From Gammaproteobacteria bacterium (lineage in GTDB: Bacteria > Pseudomonadota > Gammaproteobacteria > Burkholderiales > Burkholderiaceae_D): a stretch of DNA of 38,804 nt. Below, in pieces: positions 10,137-21,872 of the stretch. Within the stretch, counting starts at the first letter, position 1. Each line of letters begins with the position of its first letter. The notes beneath the pieces are model-generated. The model saw only the letters and a list, made by a program, of their open reading frames with translations. It was not told the origin of the DNA and ran no database searches. The translations under genes and the position numbers were made by a program. The stretch spans positions 1 through 38,804 of the forward strand of contig CAJCIC010000048.1 in NCBI GenBank assembly GCA_903970185.1, written 5' to 3'.

Positions 10137-10594
10137 TCTGCGACGTCCGCGTCGACCATCTTGTAGGCACACATCAGCTCGGCGTGGGCAGCGAGCTGGC
10201 CATCGACCGAGGCCTTGGCACTGTATTTCCAGATCGATCGCGAACTCCTCGTTAACGCCACCTCGAGAATCAACTGGTCGCCAGGCAACACCGGGCGCTT
10301 GAAGCGCGCGCCATCGATTCCCACGAAGTAATACATCGACTTGTCGTTCGGCTTTTGCCTGACGGTCTTAAACGACAGGATGGCTGCGGCCTGTGCCATG
10401 GCCTCGACCACCAGCACGCCCGGCATGACCGGGCTGTGCGGATAATGCCCCGGAAAAAACGGCTCGTTGATCGATACATTCTTGACCGCCTTGATGTGCG
10501 AGCCCGGCTCGCACTCGAGCACGCGGTCAATCAAGAGCATCGGAAAGCGATGCGGCAGGTATTGCAGGATTTCGTGGATATCAAGTGAGGTCAT
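10133..10594 (-). CDS. fabZ: 3-hydroxyacyl-ACP dehydratase
   Basis: Dehydrates 3-hydroxyacyl-ACP in fatty-acid elongation and so draws on the same 3-hydroxyacyl-ACP pool that LpxD and LpxA use. The 153-residue hot-dog-fold protein has [17 protein letters not shown] and the active-site helix with His50 ([15 protein letters not shown]) and Glu64 (VEAMAQAAA). [11 protein letters not shown] is also conserved. It overlaps both neighbours by 4 bp: lpxD stop upstream and lpxA start downstream. Confidence 0.97.
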   Translation of the reverse strand: MTSLDIHEILQYLPHRFPMLLIDRVLECEPGSHIKAVKNVSINEPFFPGHYPHSPVMPGVLVVEAMAQAAAILSFKTVRQKPNDKSMYYFVGIDGARFKRPVLPGDQLILEVALTRSSRSIWKYSAKASVDGQLAAHAELMCAYKMVDADVAE

Positions 10595-11658
10595 GACGTG
10601 CCCTGATTATTCTTGATGTGGTTTTCGAGCACCCGGATGCGCTGGCGCAACTTGTCGAGGTGGCGCACGACTGCGGCATTCTTCTCCCAGGAGGCATTTT
10701 CGGCCATCGGATAAAAGCCGGTGTAAACCCCTGGCTTGTGAATCGAGTGCGATACCAGCGTTCCACCTGAAATCACGACATGATCGGCGATGCTCAGGTG
10801 GCCAACGACCATCACCGCGCCGCCAAGCATGCAGTGCGCACCGATCTTCGCGCTGCCTGCAATGCCGGCGCAGCCGGCGATCACGGTCCAGTCACCGATC
10901 TGGCAGTTGTGCGCGATCTGGATCTGGTTATCGAGCTTGACGCCATTGCCAATCACGGTGTCGTCCATTGCGCCACGATCGATTGTCGTGTTGGCCCCGA
11001 CCTCGACATCATCGCCGATCACGACCCGGCCGGTTTGCGGAATCTTGACGAAACGATCCCCGTCGCCCGCAAAGCCGAATCCATCGGCGCCAATCACCGC
11101 GCCCGAGTGGAAAATGCCGCGCTCGCCGATGACGCAGTCGTGGGCGATGGTGACGCGCGGATGCAAGCGCGTGCCGGCACCGATGCGTGTTTGTCGACCG
11201 ATGCTGCAGCCCGCGCCGATCACGACATCATCGCCGATCACGGCGTTTGCGCCGATCTCGCAAAAAGGCCCGATTCGCGCCGAAAGCGAGATTGAAGCAC
11301 CCGCGCCGATGACCGCGCTGGCATGGATTCCGGCATCGGCAAGGGGCTCTTCAGGCGCGAAAAATCCGGCCACACGGGCAAAACCGGCGTAGGGGTTGTC
11401 GTGCACCCAAACCGAGGTGTGTGCAGGCGCTTTCAGGGTCTCGCAGTCTTTTGCCCGCATCAAGACGGCCCCTGCATGGGTTGCCGCGAGCGCGGCCTTG
11501 TGGCGCACGCCCGTGCAAAACGACAGGTCCGAGCCTTGCGCGCGCTCAAGCGGCGCGACCGCACGAATGATGCGCGCCGTGTCGCCGCTGCACGAGCCGC
11601 CAAAGCGCGCAATCAGGCTGGCTAAGGTGACATCCGGAAGATCTGGTTCACGCTTCAT
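10591..11658 (-). CDS. lpxD: UDP-3-O-acylglucosamine N-acyltransferase
   Basis: Third step of lipid A synthesis: N-acylation of UDP-3-O-acylglucosamine from 3-hydroxyacyl-ACP. The 355-residue protein has an N-terminal uridine-binding domain (to about 100), then a long left-handed beta-helix of hexapeptide repeats (about 110-310). The catalytic histidine lies in [12 protein letters not shown] (His250; E. coli His239). The C-terminus, [10 protein letters not shown], follows a helix that typically makes the trimer cap. It starts 26 bp after skp, and its last 4 bp overlap the fabZ start. Confidence 0.96.
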   Translation of the reverse strand: MKREPDLPDVTLASLIARFGGSCSGDTARIIRAVAPLERAQGSDLSFCTGVRHKAALAATHAGAVLMRAKDCETLKAPAHTSVWVHDNPYAGFARVAGFFAPEEPLADAGIHASAVIGAGASISLSARIGPFCEIGANAVIGDDVVIGAGCSIGRQTRIGAGTRLHPRVTIAHDCVIGERGIFHSGAVIGADGFGFAGDGDRFVKIPQTGRVVIGDDVEVGANTTIDRGAMDDTVIGNGVKLDNQIQIAHNCQIGDWTVIAGCAGIAGSAKIGAHCMLGGAVMVVGHLSIADHVVISGGTLVSHSIHKPGVYTGFYPMAENASWEKNAAVVRHLDKLRQRIRVLENHIKNNQGTS

Positions 11659-11684
11659 CCGGAGCCCGCCTTGCCACGCGCGCG

Positions 11685-12260
11685 CTATTTGCCAGCCGGA
11701 ACCGAAGGTGCCGACGGCGCGGCTGACGCGCTTGCAGGCTGGGCGTTTAGCGCCTTGATGACCTTGTCGGTGATGTCAACGCGCGGATTGAAGTACACCG
11801 CATCCTGGAAAATCATGTCGTAGTGTTCCGACTCGGCAATCTGCCGGATGACGCGATTGGCGCGGTCGACCACTGCGGCCAGCTCTTCGTTTTTGCGCTG
11901 GTTCAAATCTTCGTTGAACTCGCGCTGGCGGCGCTGGAAGTCCTTGTCCTGGTCGGCCAATTCCTTCTGGCGCCGGGCACGCTCCGAGTCGGTCATCACC
12001 GCACTGTTCTTCTCAAGATAATCATACAGCGGCTTGACCCGCGCTGCCGTATCAGCGAGATCCTTCTGGCGCTGCGAGAACTCGCCATCGAGCTTGGCCT
12101 GGGCCGCCTTGGCGGCGTTGGACTCACGCAAGATGCGCTCAAGACTGACGTAGCCAAGGCGCGGACCACTGGCGTCTTGCGCCAGCGCGGGCTGCAAGCT
12201 TACGGCACACGTTCCGGTCGCAAAAGCCAGCACGGCGACCAGGCGAAAAAAATTCCTCAT
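11685..12260 (-). CDS. skp: periplasmic chaperone OmpH/Skp
   Basis: Periplasmic holdase that binds unfolded outer-membrane proteins on their way to the BAM complex. The start is ATG 12260, behind the strong site GAGGAA; the frame is open 11 codons further, but the signal peptide begins here. Residues 1 to about 28 form a signal peptide ([13 protein letters not shown], ending ALA before QDASG). The body, from [14 protein letters not shown], is a highly charged coiled coil ([20 protein letters not shown]) with the closing [13 protein letters not shown] 20-residue Ala/Ser/Pro-rich tail follows, longer than in E. coli Skp. Placement between bamA and lpxD fits the role. Confidence 0.94.
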   Translation of the reverse strand: MRNFFRLVAVLAFATGTCAVSLQPALAQDASGPRLGYVSLERILRESNAAKAAQAKLDGEFSQRQKDLADTAARVKPLYDYLEKNSAVMTDSERARRQKELADQDKDFQRRQREFNEDLNQRKNEELAAVVDRANRVIRQIAESEHYDMIFQDAVYFNPRVDITDKVIKALNAQPASASAAPSAPSVPAGK

Positions 12261-12296
12261 AACTTTCCTCACGCGAAAGCGCAATTGTGACACGGG

Positions 12297-14600
12297 CTAG
12301 AAGCCACTTCCAATCGTGAACTGGAGTTTCTGGATGTTGTCATCAGGCTTCGCGTTGAGCGGAAAGCCAAGACTCAGGCGCAACGCGCCAAGTGGCGACA
12401 GCCAGTTCAGCCCGATCCCTGTCGAATAGCGCAGGCCGCCAAACGTGATCTTCTCCGACGCGGCAAAAACGTTACCTCCATCAAGAAACACGAAGCCGCG
12501 GAACGTGCGGTCATTGCCCGTGCCGGGAATTGGAAATAGAACTTCGGCATTGCCGTTGATCTTCTTCGGTCCGCCAAGTGCATCGCCGTTGATGTCTTTC
12601 GGGCCAAGCGAACTGGTTTCAAAGCCGCGCACCGTGCCGATACCGCCGGAATAGAAATTCTTGAAAATCGGCAGCGACTGGCCGGAATAGCCATTGCCGT
12701 AATCGAACTCGCCGTTAAGCGACAGGGTGTAGTCCTTCGAGAGCGGAAAGTAGTTGGTCTGCTGGATGCCGGTGCGGTAGTACTTGAGCTGGTAGGGCAC
12801 CGTGGCTTCGAAATAAACACGGCGGAACTGCCCAGAGGTTGGCGCAAGCGCGCTGTTGCGGCTGTCACGCTGATAGGCAATCGTCCCCAACAGCGCAGTG
12901 CTGTAGGCGCCGTAGGTATTGACGTAATCGATGTAGGCCGTAGGACTCGTCGGCGTAATGTCGATATTGGTATTTTCAACGCGCGCGCCAAAGAACACGG
13001 TGTCGAGTTCGGTAAACGGCACGCCGAAAGTCAACGCCGCACCCAGCGTCTTGATCTCGTAGTCACCCAGATCGAGAATGTTCGGATTCAGCGTGCGGTA
13101 GTAGAGTTCAACCGCTCGGCTGATGCCATCGTCGGTGAAATACGGGTTGGTCTCGTTAAACGTGATGGTCCTTTGCAGCGAGCTGGTATCAAGCTGGATA
13201 CCGACGTTCTCGCCGCTGCCAAACACATTCGCCTGCTGGATCGAAGTCGACAGCACCAGTTTTTCCGCCGACGAGAAACCCGCGCCGATGTTAAAGCTGC
13301 CCGTCGGCTTTTCGGTCACGGTGACGTTGACATCGACCTGGTCGGTGGTGCCGGCAACCTGGGGCGTCTCGATATTGACGTCCTTGAAGTAGCCAAGACG
13401 CTCGAGGCGATCCTTCGACAGCTTGATCTTGTCGGTGTCGTACCAGCCGGTTTCGGCCTCGCGCATCTCGCGGCGCACGACTTCGTCGCGTGTCTTGGTG
13501 TTGCCCACCACGCTGATGTTGCGCACGTAGACGCGGCGACCCGGATCGACGTAGATGGTAAACGCAACGGTGCGATTCTCGCGATTGATGTCCGGCTGGG
13601 CATTGGCATTGGCAAAGGCGTAGCCAAGGCGGCCGAGCTGCTCCTGGATGCGCTTGGTCGAATCGGTCAGCTTGGCTGCCGAATAGGTCTCGCCAGGTTT
13701 GAGCGTGACCAGCGTGCGGATCTGCTCTTCGGGCAACAACAGCTGGCCGGCAAGGTTGACCTTCGACACCGAATATTGCTGACCTTCGGTGATGTTGATC
13801 GTGATGTAGATGTCTTTCTTGTCCGGCGTGATCGAGACCTGGGTGGAGTCGACGTTGAATTCCAGATAGCCGCGGTTGAGGTAGTACGAGCGCAGCGTTT
13901 CGAGATCGCCCGTGAGTTTGGGTTTTGAGTACTGGTCGCTCTTGGTGTACCAGGTCAGCCATCCGGGCGTCGTCAGGCTCAGTTGCGAGAGCAGGTCGCC
14001 TTCGGAAAAGATCTTGTTGCCAATGATGCTGATCTGGCGAATCTTCGCCGTATCGCCCTCGTCGACGTTGAACGTGACATCGACGCGATTGCGCTCAAGC
14101 GGCGTCACCGTTGCGGTCACGACGGCACCATACTTGCCGCGCGTGAGGTATTGGCGCTTCAGTTCCTGTTCCGCGCGGTCCACTGACGAGCGGTCGAAAA
14201 TCGCTGTCTCGTATAGGCCGATGTCCTTGAGCGCCTTCTTCAAGACGTCCTTCTCGAATTCCTTGATGCCGGTGAAATTGATCGAAGCGATCGCCGGACG
14301 CTCCTCGACGATCACGACGATGACGTCGCCCGAGGTTTCGATGCGCACGTCCTTGAAAAAACCGGTGGCATACAGCGCCTTCAAGGCCTGGGTCGCCTTG
14401 GCATCGTCAAAGGTCTCGCCAACCTTCACAGGCAGATAGCTAAAGACGGTGCCAGGCTCGGTGCGCTGCACGCCTTCGACACGGATATCCTTGACGACAA
14501 ACGGTTCGATCGCGTAGGCGCTGTTAAAACTCAGCGCGGCGAGTAGCGCGGCTATCGAATACACAAGGGATCGGCTACGCGGCATACGCAAATGCTTCAT
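12297..14600 (-). CDS. bamA: outer-membrane protein assembly factor BamA
   Basis: Core of the BAM complex that inserts beta-barrel proteins in the outer membrane. The 767-residue protein has a signal peptide to about residue 30 (SFNSAYA before [13 protein letters not shown]). Five POTRA domains follow, to about 420; each repeats the V..I...G pattern, for example [21 protein letters not shown] and [16 protein letters not shown]. The Omp85 16-strand barrel completes the protein. The lid motif VRGF is at 657-660, and the protein ends FTIGSGF with a terminal phenylalanine as expected of a barrel. It starts 32 bp after rseP and is followed by skp, the usual order. Confidence 0.97.
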   Translation of the reverse strand: MKHLRMPRSRSLVYSIAALLAALSFNSAYAIEPFVVKDIRVEGVQRTEPGTVFSYLPVKVGETFDDAKATQALKALYATGFFKDVRIETSGDVIVVIVEERPAIASINFTGIKEFEKDVLKKALKDIGLYETAIFDRSSVDRAEQELKRQYLTRGKYGAVVTATVTPLERNRVDVTFNVDEGDTAKIRQISIIGNKIFSEGDLLSQLSLTTPGWLTWYTKSDQYSKPKLTGDLETLRSYYLNRGYLEFNVDSTQVSITPDKKDIYITINITEGQQYSVSKVNLAGQLLLPEEQIRTLVTLKPGETYSAAKLTDSTKRIQEQLGRLGYAFANANAQPDINRENRTVAFTIYVDPGRRVYVRNISVVGNTKTRDEVVRREMREAETGWYDTDKIKLSKDRLERLGYFKDVNIETPQVAGTTDQVDVNVTVTEKPTGSFNIGAGFSSAEKLVLSTSIQQANVFGSGENVGIQLDTSSLQRTITFNETNPYFTDDGISRAVELYYRTLNPNILDLGDYEIKTLGAALTFGVPFTELDTVFFGARVENTNIDITPTSPTAYIDYVNTYGAYSTALLGTIAYQRDSRNSALAPTSGQFRRVYFEATVPYQLKYYRTGIQQTNYFPLSKDYTLSLNGEFDYGNGYSGQSLPIFKNFYSGGIGTVRGFETSSLGPKDINGDALGGPKKINGNAEVLFPIPGTGNDRTFRGFVFLDGGNVFAASEKITFGGLRYSTGIGLNWLSPLGALRLSLGFPLNAKPDDNIQKLQFTIGSGF

Positions 14601-14632
14601 CGGACAAAGACCCGGTCAAACAACGAGATTGG

Positions 14633-15982
14633 TCAGGACAAAAGGCGGGAGAAATCATTGAAAAGAGCAACGCTCATGAGGCACGCCAAGACCGCCATGC
14701 CGGCGCGCTGGCTCATTTCTAGGAATCGTTCGGACGGTGGCCGTCCCTGCATGATTTCGACGAGATAATACAGCAAGTGACCCCCATCTAGCATTGGGAT
14801 TGGCAGCAGATTCATCAGACCGAGGCTGATGCTGATAAAAGCGATGAAGGTCAGGAAGATGCCAAGGCCAAGCCGGGCCGACTGTCCGGCATAGTCAGCA
14901 ATCGTCACCGGTCCGCTCAGATTCTTAAGCGACAGCTGCCCGCGCACCATCTTGCCTAGCATCACCGCCGAGAACCGCGTCATCTCCCAGGTCTGCAGGG
15001 CACCGTGGGCGACGCTGTCGATCGGCCCGTAGCGCACCAGCGACATCGGCACGCCACGCAATTCGACCCCGATGGCCCCAATCGGCTTGCCCTCTGCGTC
15101 GTCCTTGACATCGGGAATCACCGTGATGTCGTGCCGCTCATCGCCGCGCTGCACCAAGAGCACCAGAGGCTTATTGGCCGCCTTGCGCACTTTTTCTACA
15201 AAATGATCGACGCGCAAAACCGGATCGGCATCGACTGCAAGAATCCTGTCACCGGCAACGAGGCCCGCCCGACTCGCCACTGAATTGGTACCCACCGAGG
15301 CGATGACCGGCGCGGGCGGCGCCACCGCGAGGCCGATGTCGCCGAGAAAATCGCCTTCTGCGGCATTCGCAGCGAGGCCCGAGAAATCCAGCGTCAGCGT
15401 GCGCTCGCCGCCGTCGGCATTGGCAAGCGTCAGCTTCGCGTCATGTCCGTCCACGGCGTCCTTGATGAGGCGAAAACGCAGCGACACCACGGAGGTGACT
15501 TCGGCCCCATCCACGGCGATGGCTTCATCGCCACTGACCACTCCCGCGCGCGCGGCAATGGTGCCTGCAGACGGGGCGGCAAAAATGGCGCGCGGCTCGG
15601 ACACGCCGTGCATGAATAGCGCTGCATAAAGGACGATGGCGGCGATGAAATTGGCAGCCGGCCCGGCAACCACGATGGCCATGCGCCGCCACACCGACTG
15701 GCGGTTGAATGCGCGCTTGAGTTCCTCCTCGGTGAAGGTGCCGGGCTCGCACTCGCGTTCGTCGAGCATGGCCACAAAGCCGCCGACCGGGATCGCAGCA
15801 AGAACCCACTCGCAGCGGTCGGTACCGCGCACGAGCTTGAACAGCGGCCGGCCAAAGCCGATCGAAAATCGCAGCACGCGCACGTTAAAGAGTCGTGCGA
15901 CCCAGTAGTGCCCGAGCTCATGAAAAATGATGAGGGGCCCAAGGGCCGCGGCAAAAGCACCGATGGCGATGAGAATGGTCAT
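14633..15982 (-). CDS. rseP: RIP metalloprotease RseP
   Basis: Inner-membrane site-2 protease; in relatives it cleaves the anti-sigma factor RseA after DegS and removes remnant signal peptides. The 449-residue protein has the zinc motif HELGH at 21-25 in the first membrane helix, and a second metal ligand in [13 protein letters not shown] near the C-terminus. Two PDZ domains lie between (about 125-205 and 210-290; [14 protein letters not shown] and [14 protein letters not shown]). The second transmembrane segment is [17 protein letters not shown]. The start overlaps the dxr stop by 4 bp. Confidence 0.96.
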   Translation of the reverse strand: MTILIAIGAFAAALGPLIIFHELGHYWVARLFNVRVLRFSIGFGRPLFKLVRGTDRCEWVLAAIPVGGFVAMLDERECEPGTFTEEELKRAFNRQSVWRRMAIVVAGPAANFIAAIVLYAALFMHGVSEPRAIFAAPSAGTIAARAGVVSGDEAIAVDGAEVTSVVSLRFRLIKDAVDGHDAKLTLANADGGERTLTLDFSGLAANAAEGDFLGDIGLAVAPPAPVIASVGTNSVASRAGLVAGDRILAVDADPVLRVDHFVEKVRKAANKPLVLLVQRGDERHDITVIPDVKDDAEGKPIGAIGVELRGVPMSLVRYGPIDSVAHGALQTWEMTRFSAVMLGKMVRGQLSLKNLSGPVTIADYAGQSARLGLGIFLTFIAFISISLGLMNLLPIPMLDGGHLLYYLVEIMQGRPPSERFLEMSQRAGMAVLACLMSVALFNDFSRLLS

Positions 15983-17148
15983 ATCGTGTGCTGCTCCACT
16001 AGGTTGCGCGCCTCTACGCGGGCACGCGCGTCGATCTCAAGCAGATGATCGAGCGATTCCAGGGATTCTGCCGCAACCCGCTCCAAACTGGCCTCGACGA
16101 CCTTCGAAATTGACAAAAATCCGATCCGTCCGGCAAGGAACGCCTCGACTGCGACTTCATTGGCCGCATTGAGGATCGCCGGGGCGCTTCCCGCCGCAAA
16201 AAGCGCCGACTTGGCAAGCGCCAGGCAGGGAAATCGCACCATATCAGGAGATTCGAAATGAAGCCCGGATAACTGCGCAAAATCGAGTGGCGCAACGCCC
16301 GCGTCGATGCGTTCAGGATAAGCCAGGGCATGCGCGATGGGCGTGCGCATGTCGGGATTGCCAAGCTGGGCCAGAACCGAGCCGTCGATATACCCGACCA
16401 TGGAGTGGATCACGCTTTGCGGATGGATCACGACCTCGATGCGTTCAGGCGCAACCCCAAACAGCCAGTGGGCTTCGATGACTTCGAGGCCCTTGTTCAT
16501 GAGCGTTGCCGAATCGACCGAAATCTTCCTGCCCATCACCCAGTTCGGATGGGCGCAGGCCTCGTCGGGCGTGACGCTCGCCATGCGTTCGAGCGACATA
16601 TTTCGAAACGGGCCGCCCGAGGCGGTCAGGATCAGCCGGGCGATGCCGTCGCCCTTGACGCTGGTGTCGCGTCCGCGCGGCAGACTCTGGAATACGGCAT
16701 TGTGTTCGCTGTCAATCGGCAGCAACGTGGCCTTGTGGCGCAAGACCAGGTCAATCATCAACTGCCCGGCCATGACCAGCGCTTCCTTGTTGGCAAGGAG
16801 GATGCGGCGACCGGCGCGGGCGGCAGCAAGGGCAGCAGGAAGGCCCGCCGCGCCAACGATGGCCGCCATGACGACATCGGCGTCGCTTGCGACTTCCTCA
16901 AGCGCGGCCGGGCCGTGGGCAATGTCAATCTCGAGGGTTCCCACCAGGTTGCGCAGCTGCATGGCCGCGCTGGCGTCTGGCACAACGGCGCGCTCGGGCC
17001 GATACGTCACGCACTGCTCGGCGAGCGTTGCAATGCGCCTGTGGCCCGTTAGCGCATGCAAGCGGAAGCGCCCGGGATGGCGCGCAAGGACGTCAAGCGT
17101 GCTGCCGCCAATCGAGCCGGTGGCGCCAAGGATCGAAATCGACGGCAT
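15979..17148 (-). CDS. dxr: 1-deoxy-D-xylulose 5-phosphate reductoisomerase
   Basis: Converts DXP to MEP with NADPH, the first committed step of the non-mevalonate isoprenoid pathway that supplies UppS. The NADPH site is [16 protein letters not shown] near the N-terminus. The metal and substrate block contains [13 protein letters not shown], and [10 protein letters not shown] and [21 protein letters not shown] follow. The frame could open at TTG 17154, but ATG 17148 fits the family N-terminus ([12 protein letters not shown]) and leaves 2 bp after cdsA. The length is then 389 residues, normal for Dxr. Confidence 0.96.
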   Translation of the reverse strand: MPSISILGATGSIGGSTLDVLARHPGRFRLHALTGHRRIATLAEQCVTYRPERAVVPDASAAMQLRNLVGTLEIDIAHGPAALEEVASDADVVMAAIVGAAGLPAALAAARAGRRILLANKEALVMAGQLMIDLVLRHKATLLPIDSEHNAVFQSLPRGRDTSVKGDGIARLILTASGGPFRNMSLERMASVTPDEACAHPNWVMGRKISVDSATLMNKGLEVIEAHWLFGVAPERIEVVIHPQSVIHSMVGYIDGSVLAQLGNPDMRTPIAHALAYPERIDAGVAPLDFAQLSGLHFESPDMVRFPCLALAKSALFAAGSAPAILNAANEVAVEAFLAGRIGFLSISKVVEASLERVAAESLESLDHLLEIDARARVEARNLVEQHTI

Positions 17149-17150
17149 GC

Positions 17151-17975
17151 TCAAAGCACTCTGCCCAAAAGCACGGCGAGCGGAATCACGGGGAGCAGCG
17201 CATCAATGCGATCGAGGATGCCACCGTGGCCAGGCAGGAGATGGCTTGAGTCCTTGACACCCGCGCGGCGCTTGAGACTGGATTCGAACAGATCGCCAGT
17301 GATGCTCATCGCCACCAGCAAGAGGACGACAAGCGCACACACCGGCAAGGCCAGGCGATGCGAAAGGTGCGCAAAGAAACTGTCCTCGGTCAACGCCAGC
17401 TGTGACGCAACGAAGGCGAGAAGCAGGACGGCGAGCGCGCCACCCAGTGCGCCTTCGATGGTCTTGCCCGGACTGATCGAGGGCGCAAGTTTCCTGCGTC
17501 CGAAGCGGCGTCCGCAAAAATAGGCCGCAATGTCGGCCACCCAGACCAGCGCCAGGATCGAGACCATGTAGACGAGCCCGCTGCGGTAGGCGGCAAACAG
17601 CGCGATGCCGCACGCCCCCGGCAGCAAGACGCCGCCGATAAGATAAAGCGGCCGCAACCACGCGCCTTGCGGAAAATCGCCGGTGACAACCAGTGCCAGC
17701 CCAAGTCCGAGCCAGATCAGGCTGCTTAAGGCCAGCACCACCGTATAGGCGGTGCCCTCCTCCGGAAATTCGAGGGCAAAAGCTGCAATTGCGGCCGCAG
17801 CGACAAGCGCAATGGCGCCACTTAGAAGCAGCGCAATGGAGAAAAGCTTCATCCATTCGAAGATGCCAAGCGCAACGAAGATCAGGGTCAGCAGCGGAAA
17901 GCCCCACGGCGCGAACAGGGTCAGGCTTGCGCCCAAGAGCAGCAGCAAGACCAGCGCGGTCAGCACGCGCTGCAT
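17151..17975 (-). CDS. cdsA: phosphatidate cytidylyltransferase
   Basis: Integral membrane enzyme that makes CDP-diacylglycerol from phosphatidate and CTP for phospholipid synthesis. The 274-residue protein has about eight hydrophobic segments, starting at the very N-terminus. It carries the CDS signature near the C-terminus: [19 protein letters not shown] followed by [18 protein letters not shown]. The middle loop [18 protein letters not shown] is also typical. The ATG shares one base with the uppS stop (TGATG), so it is probably translationally coupled. Confidence 0.96.
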   Translation of the reverse strand: MQRVLTALVLLLLLGASLTLFAPWGFPLLTLIFVALGIFEWMKLFSIALLLSGAIALVAAAAIAAFALEFPEEGTAYTVVLALSSLIWLGLGLALVVTGDFPQGAWLRPLYLIGGVLLPGACGIALFAAYRSGLVYMVSILALVWVADIAAYFCGRRFGRRKLAPSISPGKTIEGALGGALAVLLLAFVASQLALTEDSFFAHLSHRLALPVCALVVLLLVAMSITGDLFESSLKRRAGVKDSSHLLPGHGGILDRIDALLPVIPLAVLLGRVL

Positions 17976-18748
17976 CAGGGCGTCTCCTCGGCCTGTGCCG
18001 AGGTGCGACCAAAGCGTCGCTCGCGCATGCGGTACGACGCGATGGCCCGGTCAAACTCTTCGCTTGTGAAATCGGGCCAGAAGGTGTCCGTGAAATACAG
18101 CTCGGTATAGGCCAGTTGCCAAAGCAGGAAGTTGCTCACGCGCTGCTCGCCTCCGGTGCGGATGAACAGATCCGGCTCGGGCGCATCGTGCATGGCAAGA
18201 TAGGGCAGGAGCTTCGACTCGTCGATGGCATCGACGTCCTGCGCGAGTTCGGGATGGTCACGCAACATGCGCCGAAATCCGTTCAGGATGTCCCAGCGCC
18301 CGCCATAGTTGGCAGCAACCGTGAGCACCAGACGATCGCTGGCGCCGGTCTGGCGCTGCGCTTCGGCAATCAGTTCCTGCAGGCGAGGCTCAAAGCGTGA
18401 AACATCGCCGATCACCCTAAGGCGCACGCCGTGCTCGCGCAGGCGCTCGACCTCGCGCTGCAGAACGCCGATGAAAAGGCGCATCAATAGCGAGACTTCG
18501 TCCTTTGGGCGACGCCAGTTCTCCGAACTGAAGGCAAACAAGGTGAGATTGCCAATGCCGTGCTGAAGGCAGGCGTTGACGATTTCACGCACCCGGTCAA
18601 CCCCCTTGACGTGCCCGGCTGCACGCGGCAGGCGCCTCGCGGTTGCCCAGCGTCCGTTGCCGTCCATGATGATGGCGACGTGCTGCGGCATATCGCTCGC
18701 CCTGGGAATCGCCAGAGTTGAACTGATGGGCGGCGAGGACATGGTCAT
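17975..18748 (-). CDS. uppS: undecaprenyl diphosphate synthase
   Basis: Cis-prenyltransferase that makes the C55 carrier lipid for peptidoglycan and surface glycans. The 257-residue protein has the catalytic motif [12 protein letters not shown] with Asp29, then [27 protein letters not shown] and the C-terminal dimer motif [19 protein letters not shown]. The N-terminus is about 15 residues longer than usual and Ser/Pro-rich. The two in-frame ATGs at 18748 and 18742 cannot be separated, because neither has a clear ribosome site. The gene begins 25 bp after frr. Confidence 0.96.
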   Translation of the reverse strand: MTMSSPPISSTLAIPRASDMPQHVAIIMDGNGRWATARRLPRAAGHVKGVDRVREIVNACLQHGIGNLTLFAFSSENWRRPKDEVSLLMRLFIGVLQREVERLREHGVRLRVIGDVSRFEPRLQELIAEAQRQTGASDRLVLTVAANYGGRWDILNGFRRMLRDHPELAQDVDAIDESKLLPYLAMHDAPEPDLFIRTGGEQRVSNFLLWQLAYTELYFTDTFWPDFTSEEFDRAIASYRMRERRFGRTSAQAEETP

Positions 18749-18773
18749 GGCGTAAGTGTGTCGGCTCAGTCGC

Positions 18774-19334
18774 CTAAACCGTCATGATCTCCGCTTCTTT
18801 TTGCACCAGCGCGCGATCGATTTCAGCGACAAAGCGGTCGGTCAGCTTCTGGATCTCGTCTTGTGCCCGACGCTCCTCGTCTTCGGATACTTCCTTGGCC
18901 TTCAAGGCGTCCTTCAGGTGCGTATTGGCGTCGCGCCTGAGGTTGCGAATGGCGATCTTGGCGTCTTCGCCCTCGCCTTTGACAACCTTGGTCAGATCGC
19001 GCCGGCGCTCCTCGGTCAGGGCCGGCATCGGCACGCGGATGAGATCTCCCTGGGTCGAAGGATTAAGGCCAAGGTCGGACTCGCGGATGGCCTTGTCAAC
19101 GACCTGCACCATCTTCTTTTCCCAAGGCTGCACGGCGATCGTACGGGCGTCAACCAGGGTGATGTTGGCGACCTGTGACAGCGGCACGGGCGAGCCGTAG
19201 TAGTCGACCTGCACATGGTCAAGGATGCCGGTGTGGGCGCGACCGGTCCTGATTTTTGACAAATTGGTCTTCAGCGTCTCGAGCGACTTGGACATTTTCT
19301 GCTCGGCGCTTTTCTTGATTTCGGCAATTGACAT
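18774..19334 (-). CDS. frr: ribosome recycling factor
   Basis: Splits the post-termination ribosome together with EF-G. The 186-residue length is standard. Conserved blocks are [56 protein letters not shown] and [22 protein letters not shown] ribosome site precedes the ATG at 19334. The gene lies 24 bp downstream of pyrH, the usual order. Confidence 0.97.
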   Translation of the reverse strand: MSIAEIKKSAEQKMSKSLETLKTNLSKIRTGRAHTGILDHVQVDYYGSPVPLSQVANITLVDARTIAVQPWEKKMVQVVDKAIRESDLGLNPSTQGDLIRVPMPALTEERRRDLTKVVKGEGEDAKIAIRNLRRDANTHLKDALKAKEVSEDEERRAQDEIQKLTDRFVAEIDRALVQKEAEIMTV

Positions 19335-19358
19335 GGAAATTCCCGCAAAAAACGATGT

Positions 19359-20072
19359 TCAGACGTGAATCAGCGTTCCTTCGTCGGCCCCTTCGATGAC
19401 GCGCTTCAAGGCCCCGGGCTTGATGATCGAGAATACCTTGATGGGCAGCTCCTGGTCACGACACAGGGCAAACGCGGTGGCGTCCATGATCTGCAAATGC
19501 TTGCCGATCACCTCGTCAAAGCTGATGGTGCTGTAACGCTTGGCGCTCGGGTCGGTCTTGGGATCAGACGTGTAGACGCCGTCGACCTTGGTGGCCTTAA
19601 GGACAATTTCCGCGCCGATTTCAGCGCCGCGCAGTGCCGCAGCCGTATCGGTCGTGAAAAACGGGTTGCCGGTACCTGCCGCGAAGACGACAACCCGGCC
19701 CTCTTCGAGATGGCGCATGGCTTTTGGCCGGATGTACGGCTCGACCACCTGATCGAGCCTTAAGGCCGACTGCACCCGGGCATCAAGCCCTGCACGCTTC
19801 ATGGCGTCCTGCAGTGCCAGCGCATTCATGAGGGTGGCGAGCATGCCCATGTAGTCGGCCGTCGCCCGATCCATGCCGGCAGCGCCAGGCGCTACGCCAC
19901 GAAAGATGTTGCCACCACCAATCACGATGGCCAGCTCGACGCCAAGGCGGGTAATTTCGACAATGTCGCCTACCATCCGCTCGATGGTGGCCCGGTTGAT
20001 GCCGAACGCGTCATCGCCCATGAGGGCCTCGCCCGACAGCTTGAGAAGTACCCGCTTATAGGCCAAGCTCAT
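19359..20072 (-). CDS. pyrH: UMP kinase
   Basis: Hexameric bacterial UMP kinase (amino-acid-kinase fold) that phosphorylates UMP to UDP for pyrimidine nucleotide supply. The 237-residue protein has [11 protein letters not shown] at the N-terminus, [49 protein letters not shown] and [13 protein letters not shown] strong AAGGAGG site lies 9 nt before the ATG at 20072. An intrinsic terminator lies just upstream, so expression depends on readthrough or on a promoter within 20073-20104, where I see no convincing one. Confidence 0.97.
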   Translation of the reverse strand: MSLAYKRVLLKLSGEALMGDDAFGINRATIERMVGDIVEITRLGVELAIVIGGGNIFRGVAPGAAGMDRATADYMGMLATLMNALALQDAMKRAGLDARVQSALRLDQVVEPYIRPKAMRHLEEGRVVVFAAGTGNPFFTTDTAAALRGAEIGAEIVLKATKVDGVYTSDPKTDPSAKRYSTISFDEVIGKHLQIMDATAFALCRDQELPIKVFSIIKPGALKRVIEGADEGTLIHV

Positions 20073-20104
20073 CGATAACCGCCTCCTTGGTACTTAACAG
20101 TTGC

Positions 20105-20135
20105 AAAAAAGGCCGGCCGCAAACGCAGCCAGCCT
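20105..20135 (-). terminator. intrinsic terminator after tsf
   Basis: On the minus strand an 11-bp stem (arms at 20125-20135 and 20110-20120, two G-T wobbles) with a 4-nt loop is followed by a run of T. It lies 28 bp after the tsf stop and 33 bp before the pyrH start. Confidence 0.85.
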
Positions 20136-20162
20136 CGCATTATCGCTGATTCCGAAAGTGCT

Positions 20163-21032
20163 CTACCGGCTGAGCTTGGCAACCTCGGTGGCGAAATCAT
20201 CCCCGGCCGGCCGCTCGATGCCCTCGCCCACGACATACAAGGCGAAGGCCTTCACCGTGGCGTTGTGGGCCTTGAGCATTTTCTCGACCGTTTCGTCGAG
20301 GTTCTTGACGAAGGGCTGGCCCAAAAGCGCTACGGTGGCGAGGTATTTGTTGACCTGGCCCTCGACCATTTTGGCGACAATTTCGGCGGGTTTGCCGGAT
20401 TCGGCCGCCTGCGCGGCAAAAATCTTGCGTTCGTTGTCGATTTTCTCTGCCGGCACCTGCTCGCGCGAGACGCAAAGCGGCTTGGCGGCGGCGATGTGCA
20501 TGGCCAGATCACGGCCGACCTGTTCGGTGCCGCCCGAATAATCGACGAGCACGCCAATCTTGTGGCTGTGCACATAGCTCGCAAGGTGTCCCTCGGTCTG
20601 GTAGCGCACGAAGCGGCGCACGGCGATGTTCTCGCCGATTTTGCCGATCAGGGCGCGCCGCGTGTCATCGAGCGAGGCCTGGCCGCTCTGAAGCGCCATG
20701 AGCTCGTCGACATCCTTCGGATCATGCGCGAGCACGGCCTCGACGGCACTTTTTGCAAGCGCCAGGAATTCCTCGTTTTTGGCAACGAAATCGGTCTCGC
20801 AGTTCAGTTCGAGCAGGGCGCCGGCGTTGCCCTTGATGTGGACAGCGACAATGCCTTCGGCGGCGACGCGAGAGGCCGCCTTGGTCGCACGGTTGCCCAG
20901 TTTCACGCGCAAGAGCTCCTCGGCACGGCCGAGATCACCCTCGGCTTCGGACAAGGCCTTCTTGCATTCCATCATCGGCGCGTCAGTCTTCTCGCGCAGC
21001 TCTTTCACCATCGCTGCGGTGATTGCAACCAT
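20163..21032 (-). CDS. tsf: elongation factor Ts
   Basis: Guanine nucleotide exchange factor that releases GDP from EF-Tu. The 289-residue protein has the N-terminal UBA-like domain [20 protein letters not shown], then [10 protein letters not shown] and the conserved [10 protein letters not shown]. Two ATGs stand side by side at 21035 and 21032; the second is preferred because it lies 7 nt from the GGAG of the ribosome site and matches the usual N-terminus (MVAITAAMV). The gene lies between two terminators, downstream of rpsB. Confidence 0.97.
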   Translation of the reverse strand: MVAITAAMVKELREKTDAPMMECKKALSEAEGDLGRAEELLRVKLGNRATKAASRVAAEGIVAVHIKGNAGALLELNCETDFVAKNEEFLALAKSAVEAVLAHDPKDVDELMALQSGQASLDDTRRALIGKIGENIAVRRFVRYQTEGHLASYVHSHKIGVLVDYSGGTEQVGRDLAMHIAAAKPLCVSREQVPAEKIDNERKIFAAQAAESGKPAEIVAKMVEGQVNKYLATVALLGQPFVKNLDETVEKMLKAHNATVKAFALYVVGEGIERPAGDDFATEVAKLSR

Positions 21033-21077
21033 CATGTCTCTCCTGGTTAATCTTCAGATAATCTCGGCGTTGACGCC

Positions 21078-21106
21078 AAAAAAAAGGGGCGCATGCGCTC
21101 CCCTTT
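21078..21106 (-). terminator. intrinsic terminator between rpsB and tsf
   Basis: On the minus strand arms of 7 and 3 bp (one bulged A) enclose a 3-nt loop and run into eight T. It lies 19 bp after the rpsB stop. Such a site between rpsB and tsf would reduce tsf expression relative to rpsB. Confidence 0.8.
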
Positions 21107-21125
21107 GATCGAGTGCGCAGGGAAT

Positions 21126-21872
21126 TTACGCTTCGGCGCTGACTTCCACGAATTCTTCTCCGCCCGTCACGGCTTCTGTCAATTCGGTCGCCGCGCTGTT
21201 CTTGCCTTCAAGGATCGCATCAGCGATGCCGCGCGCGTAAAGACGGATGGCGCGGCTCGAGTCGTCGTTGCCCGGAATGACGTAAGCCACACCCTCGGGC
21301 GAGTGGTTGGTGTCGACAACGCCGATCACCGGCACGCCAAGCTTGGCTGCCTCGGTTACCGCGCCCTTGTGATAACCCACGTCGATGACGAAGATCGCAT
21401 CAGGCACGCCGGTCATGTCCTTGATGCCGCCAATGCTCTTTTGCAGCTTCTCGACTTCGCGCTGGAAGACCAGCGCTTCTTTCTTGCTCATGCGCTCAAG
21501 GCCGCCTTCATTGATCGTCGCTTCCATGTCCTTCAGACGCTTGATCGAAGCCTTGACGGTCTTGAAATTGGTCAGCATGCCGCCAAGCCAGCGTTGCTCG
21601 ACGAACGGCATGCCCGCGCGCGCTGCTTCTTCGGCGATGATCTCGCGCGCCTGGCGCTTGGTGCCAACGAAAAGCACGGTGCCGCGATTGGCCGCAAGGC
21701 GTTTTGCGTACTTGATCGCCTCGCCATAATTGGCGAGCGTCTTTTCAAGATTGACGATGTGAATCTTGTTGCGATGGCCGAAGATGTACGGGGCCATGCG
21801 CGGGTTCCAAAAGCGTGTCTGGTGTCCGAAATGGACGCCCGCCTCCAGCATTTCTCTCATTGAAACTGCCAT
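21126..21872 (-). CDS. rpsB: 30S ribosomal protein S2
   Basis: Structural protein of the small ribosomal subunit. The 248-residue protein has [55 protein letters not shown] and [29 protein letters not shown] and [12 protein letters not shown] nucleotide-like signatures also occur, the former reading [13 protein letters not shown] here. The start is ATG 21872 behind a GAGGAG site; the frame stays open 11 codons upstream, but that extension is not part of the family. A long leader and a strong promoter lie upstream. Confidence 0.97.
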   Translation of the reverse strand: MAVSMREMLEAGVHFGHQTRFWNPRMAPYIFGHRNKIHIVNLEKTLANYGEAIKYAKRLAANRGTVLFVGTKRQAREIIAEEAARAGMPFVEQRWLGGMLTNFKTVKASIKRLKDMEATINEGGLERMSKKEALVFQREVEKLQKSIGGIKDMTGVPDAIFVIDVGYHKGAVTEAAKLGVPVIGVVDTNHSPEGVAYVIPGNDDSSRAIRLYARGIADAILEGKNSAATELTEAVTGGEEFVEVSAEA

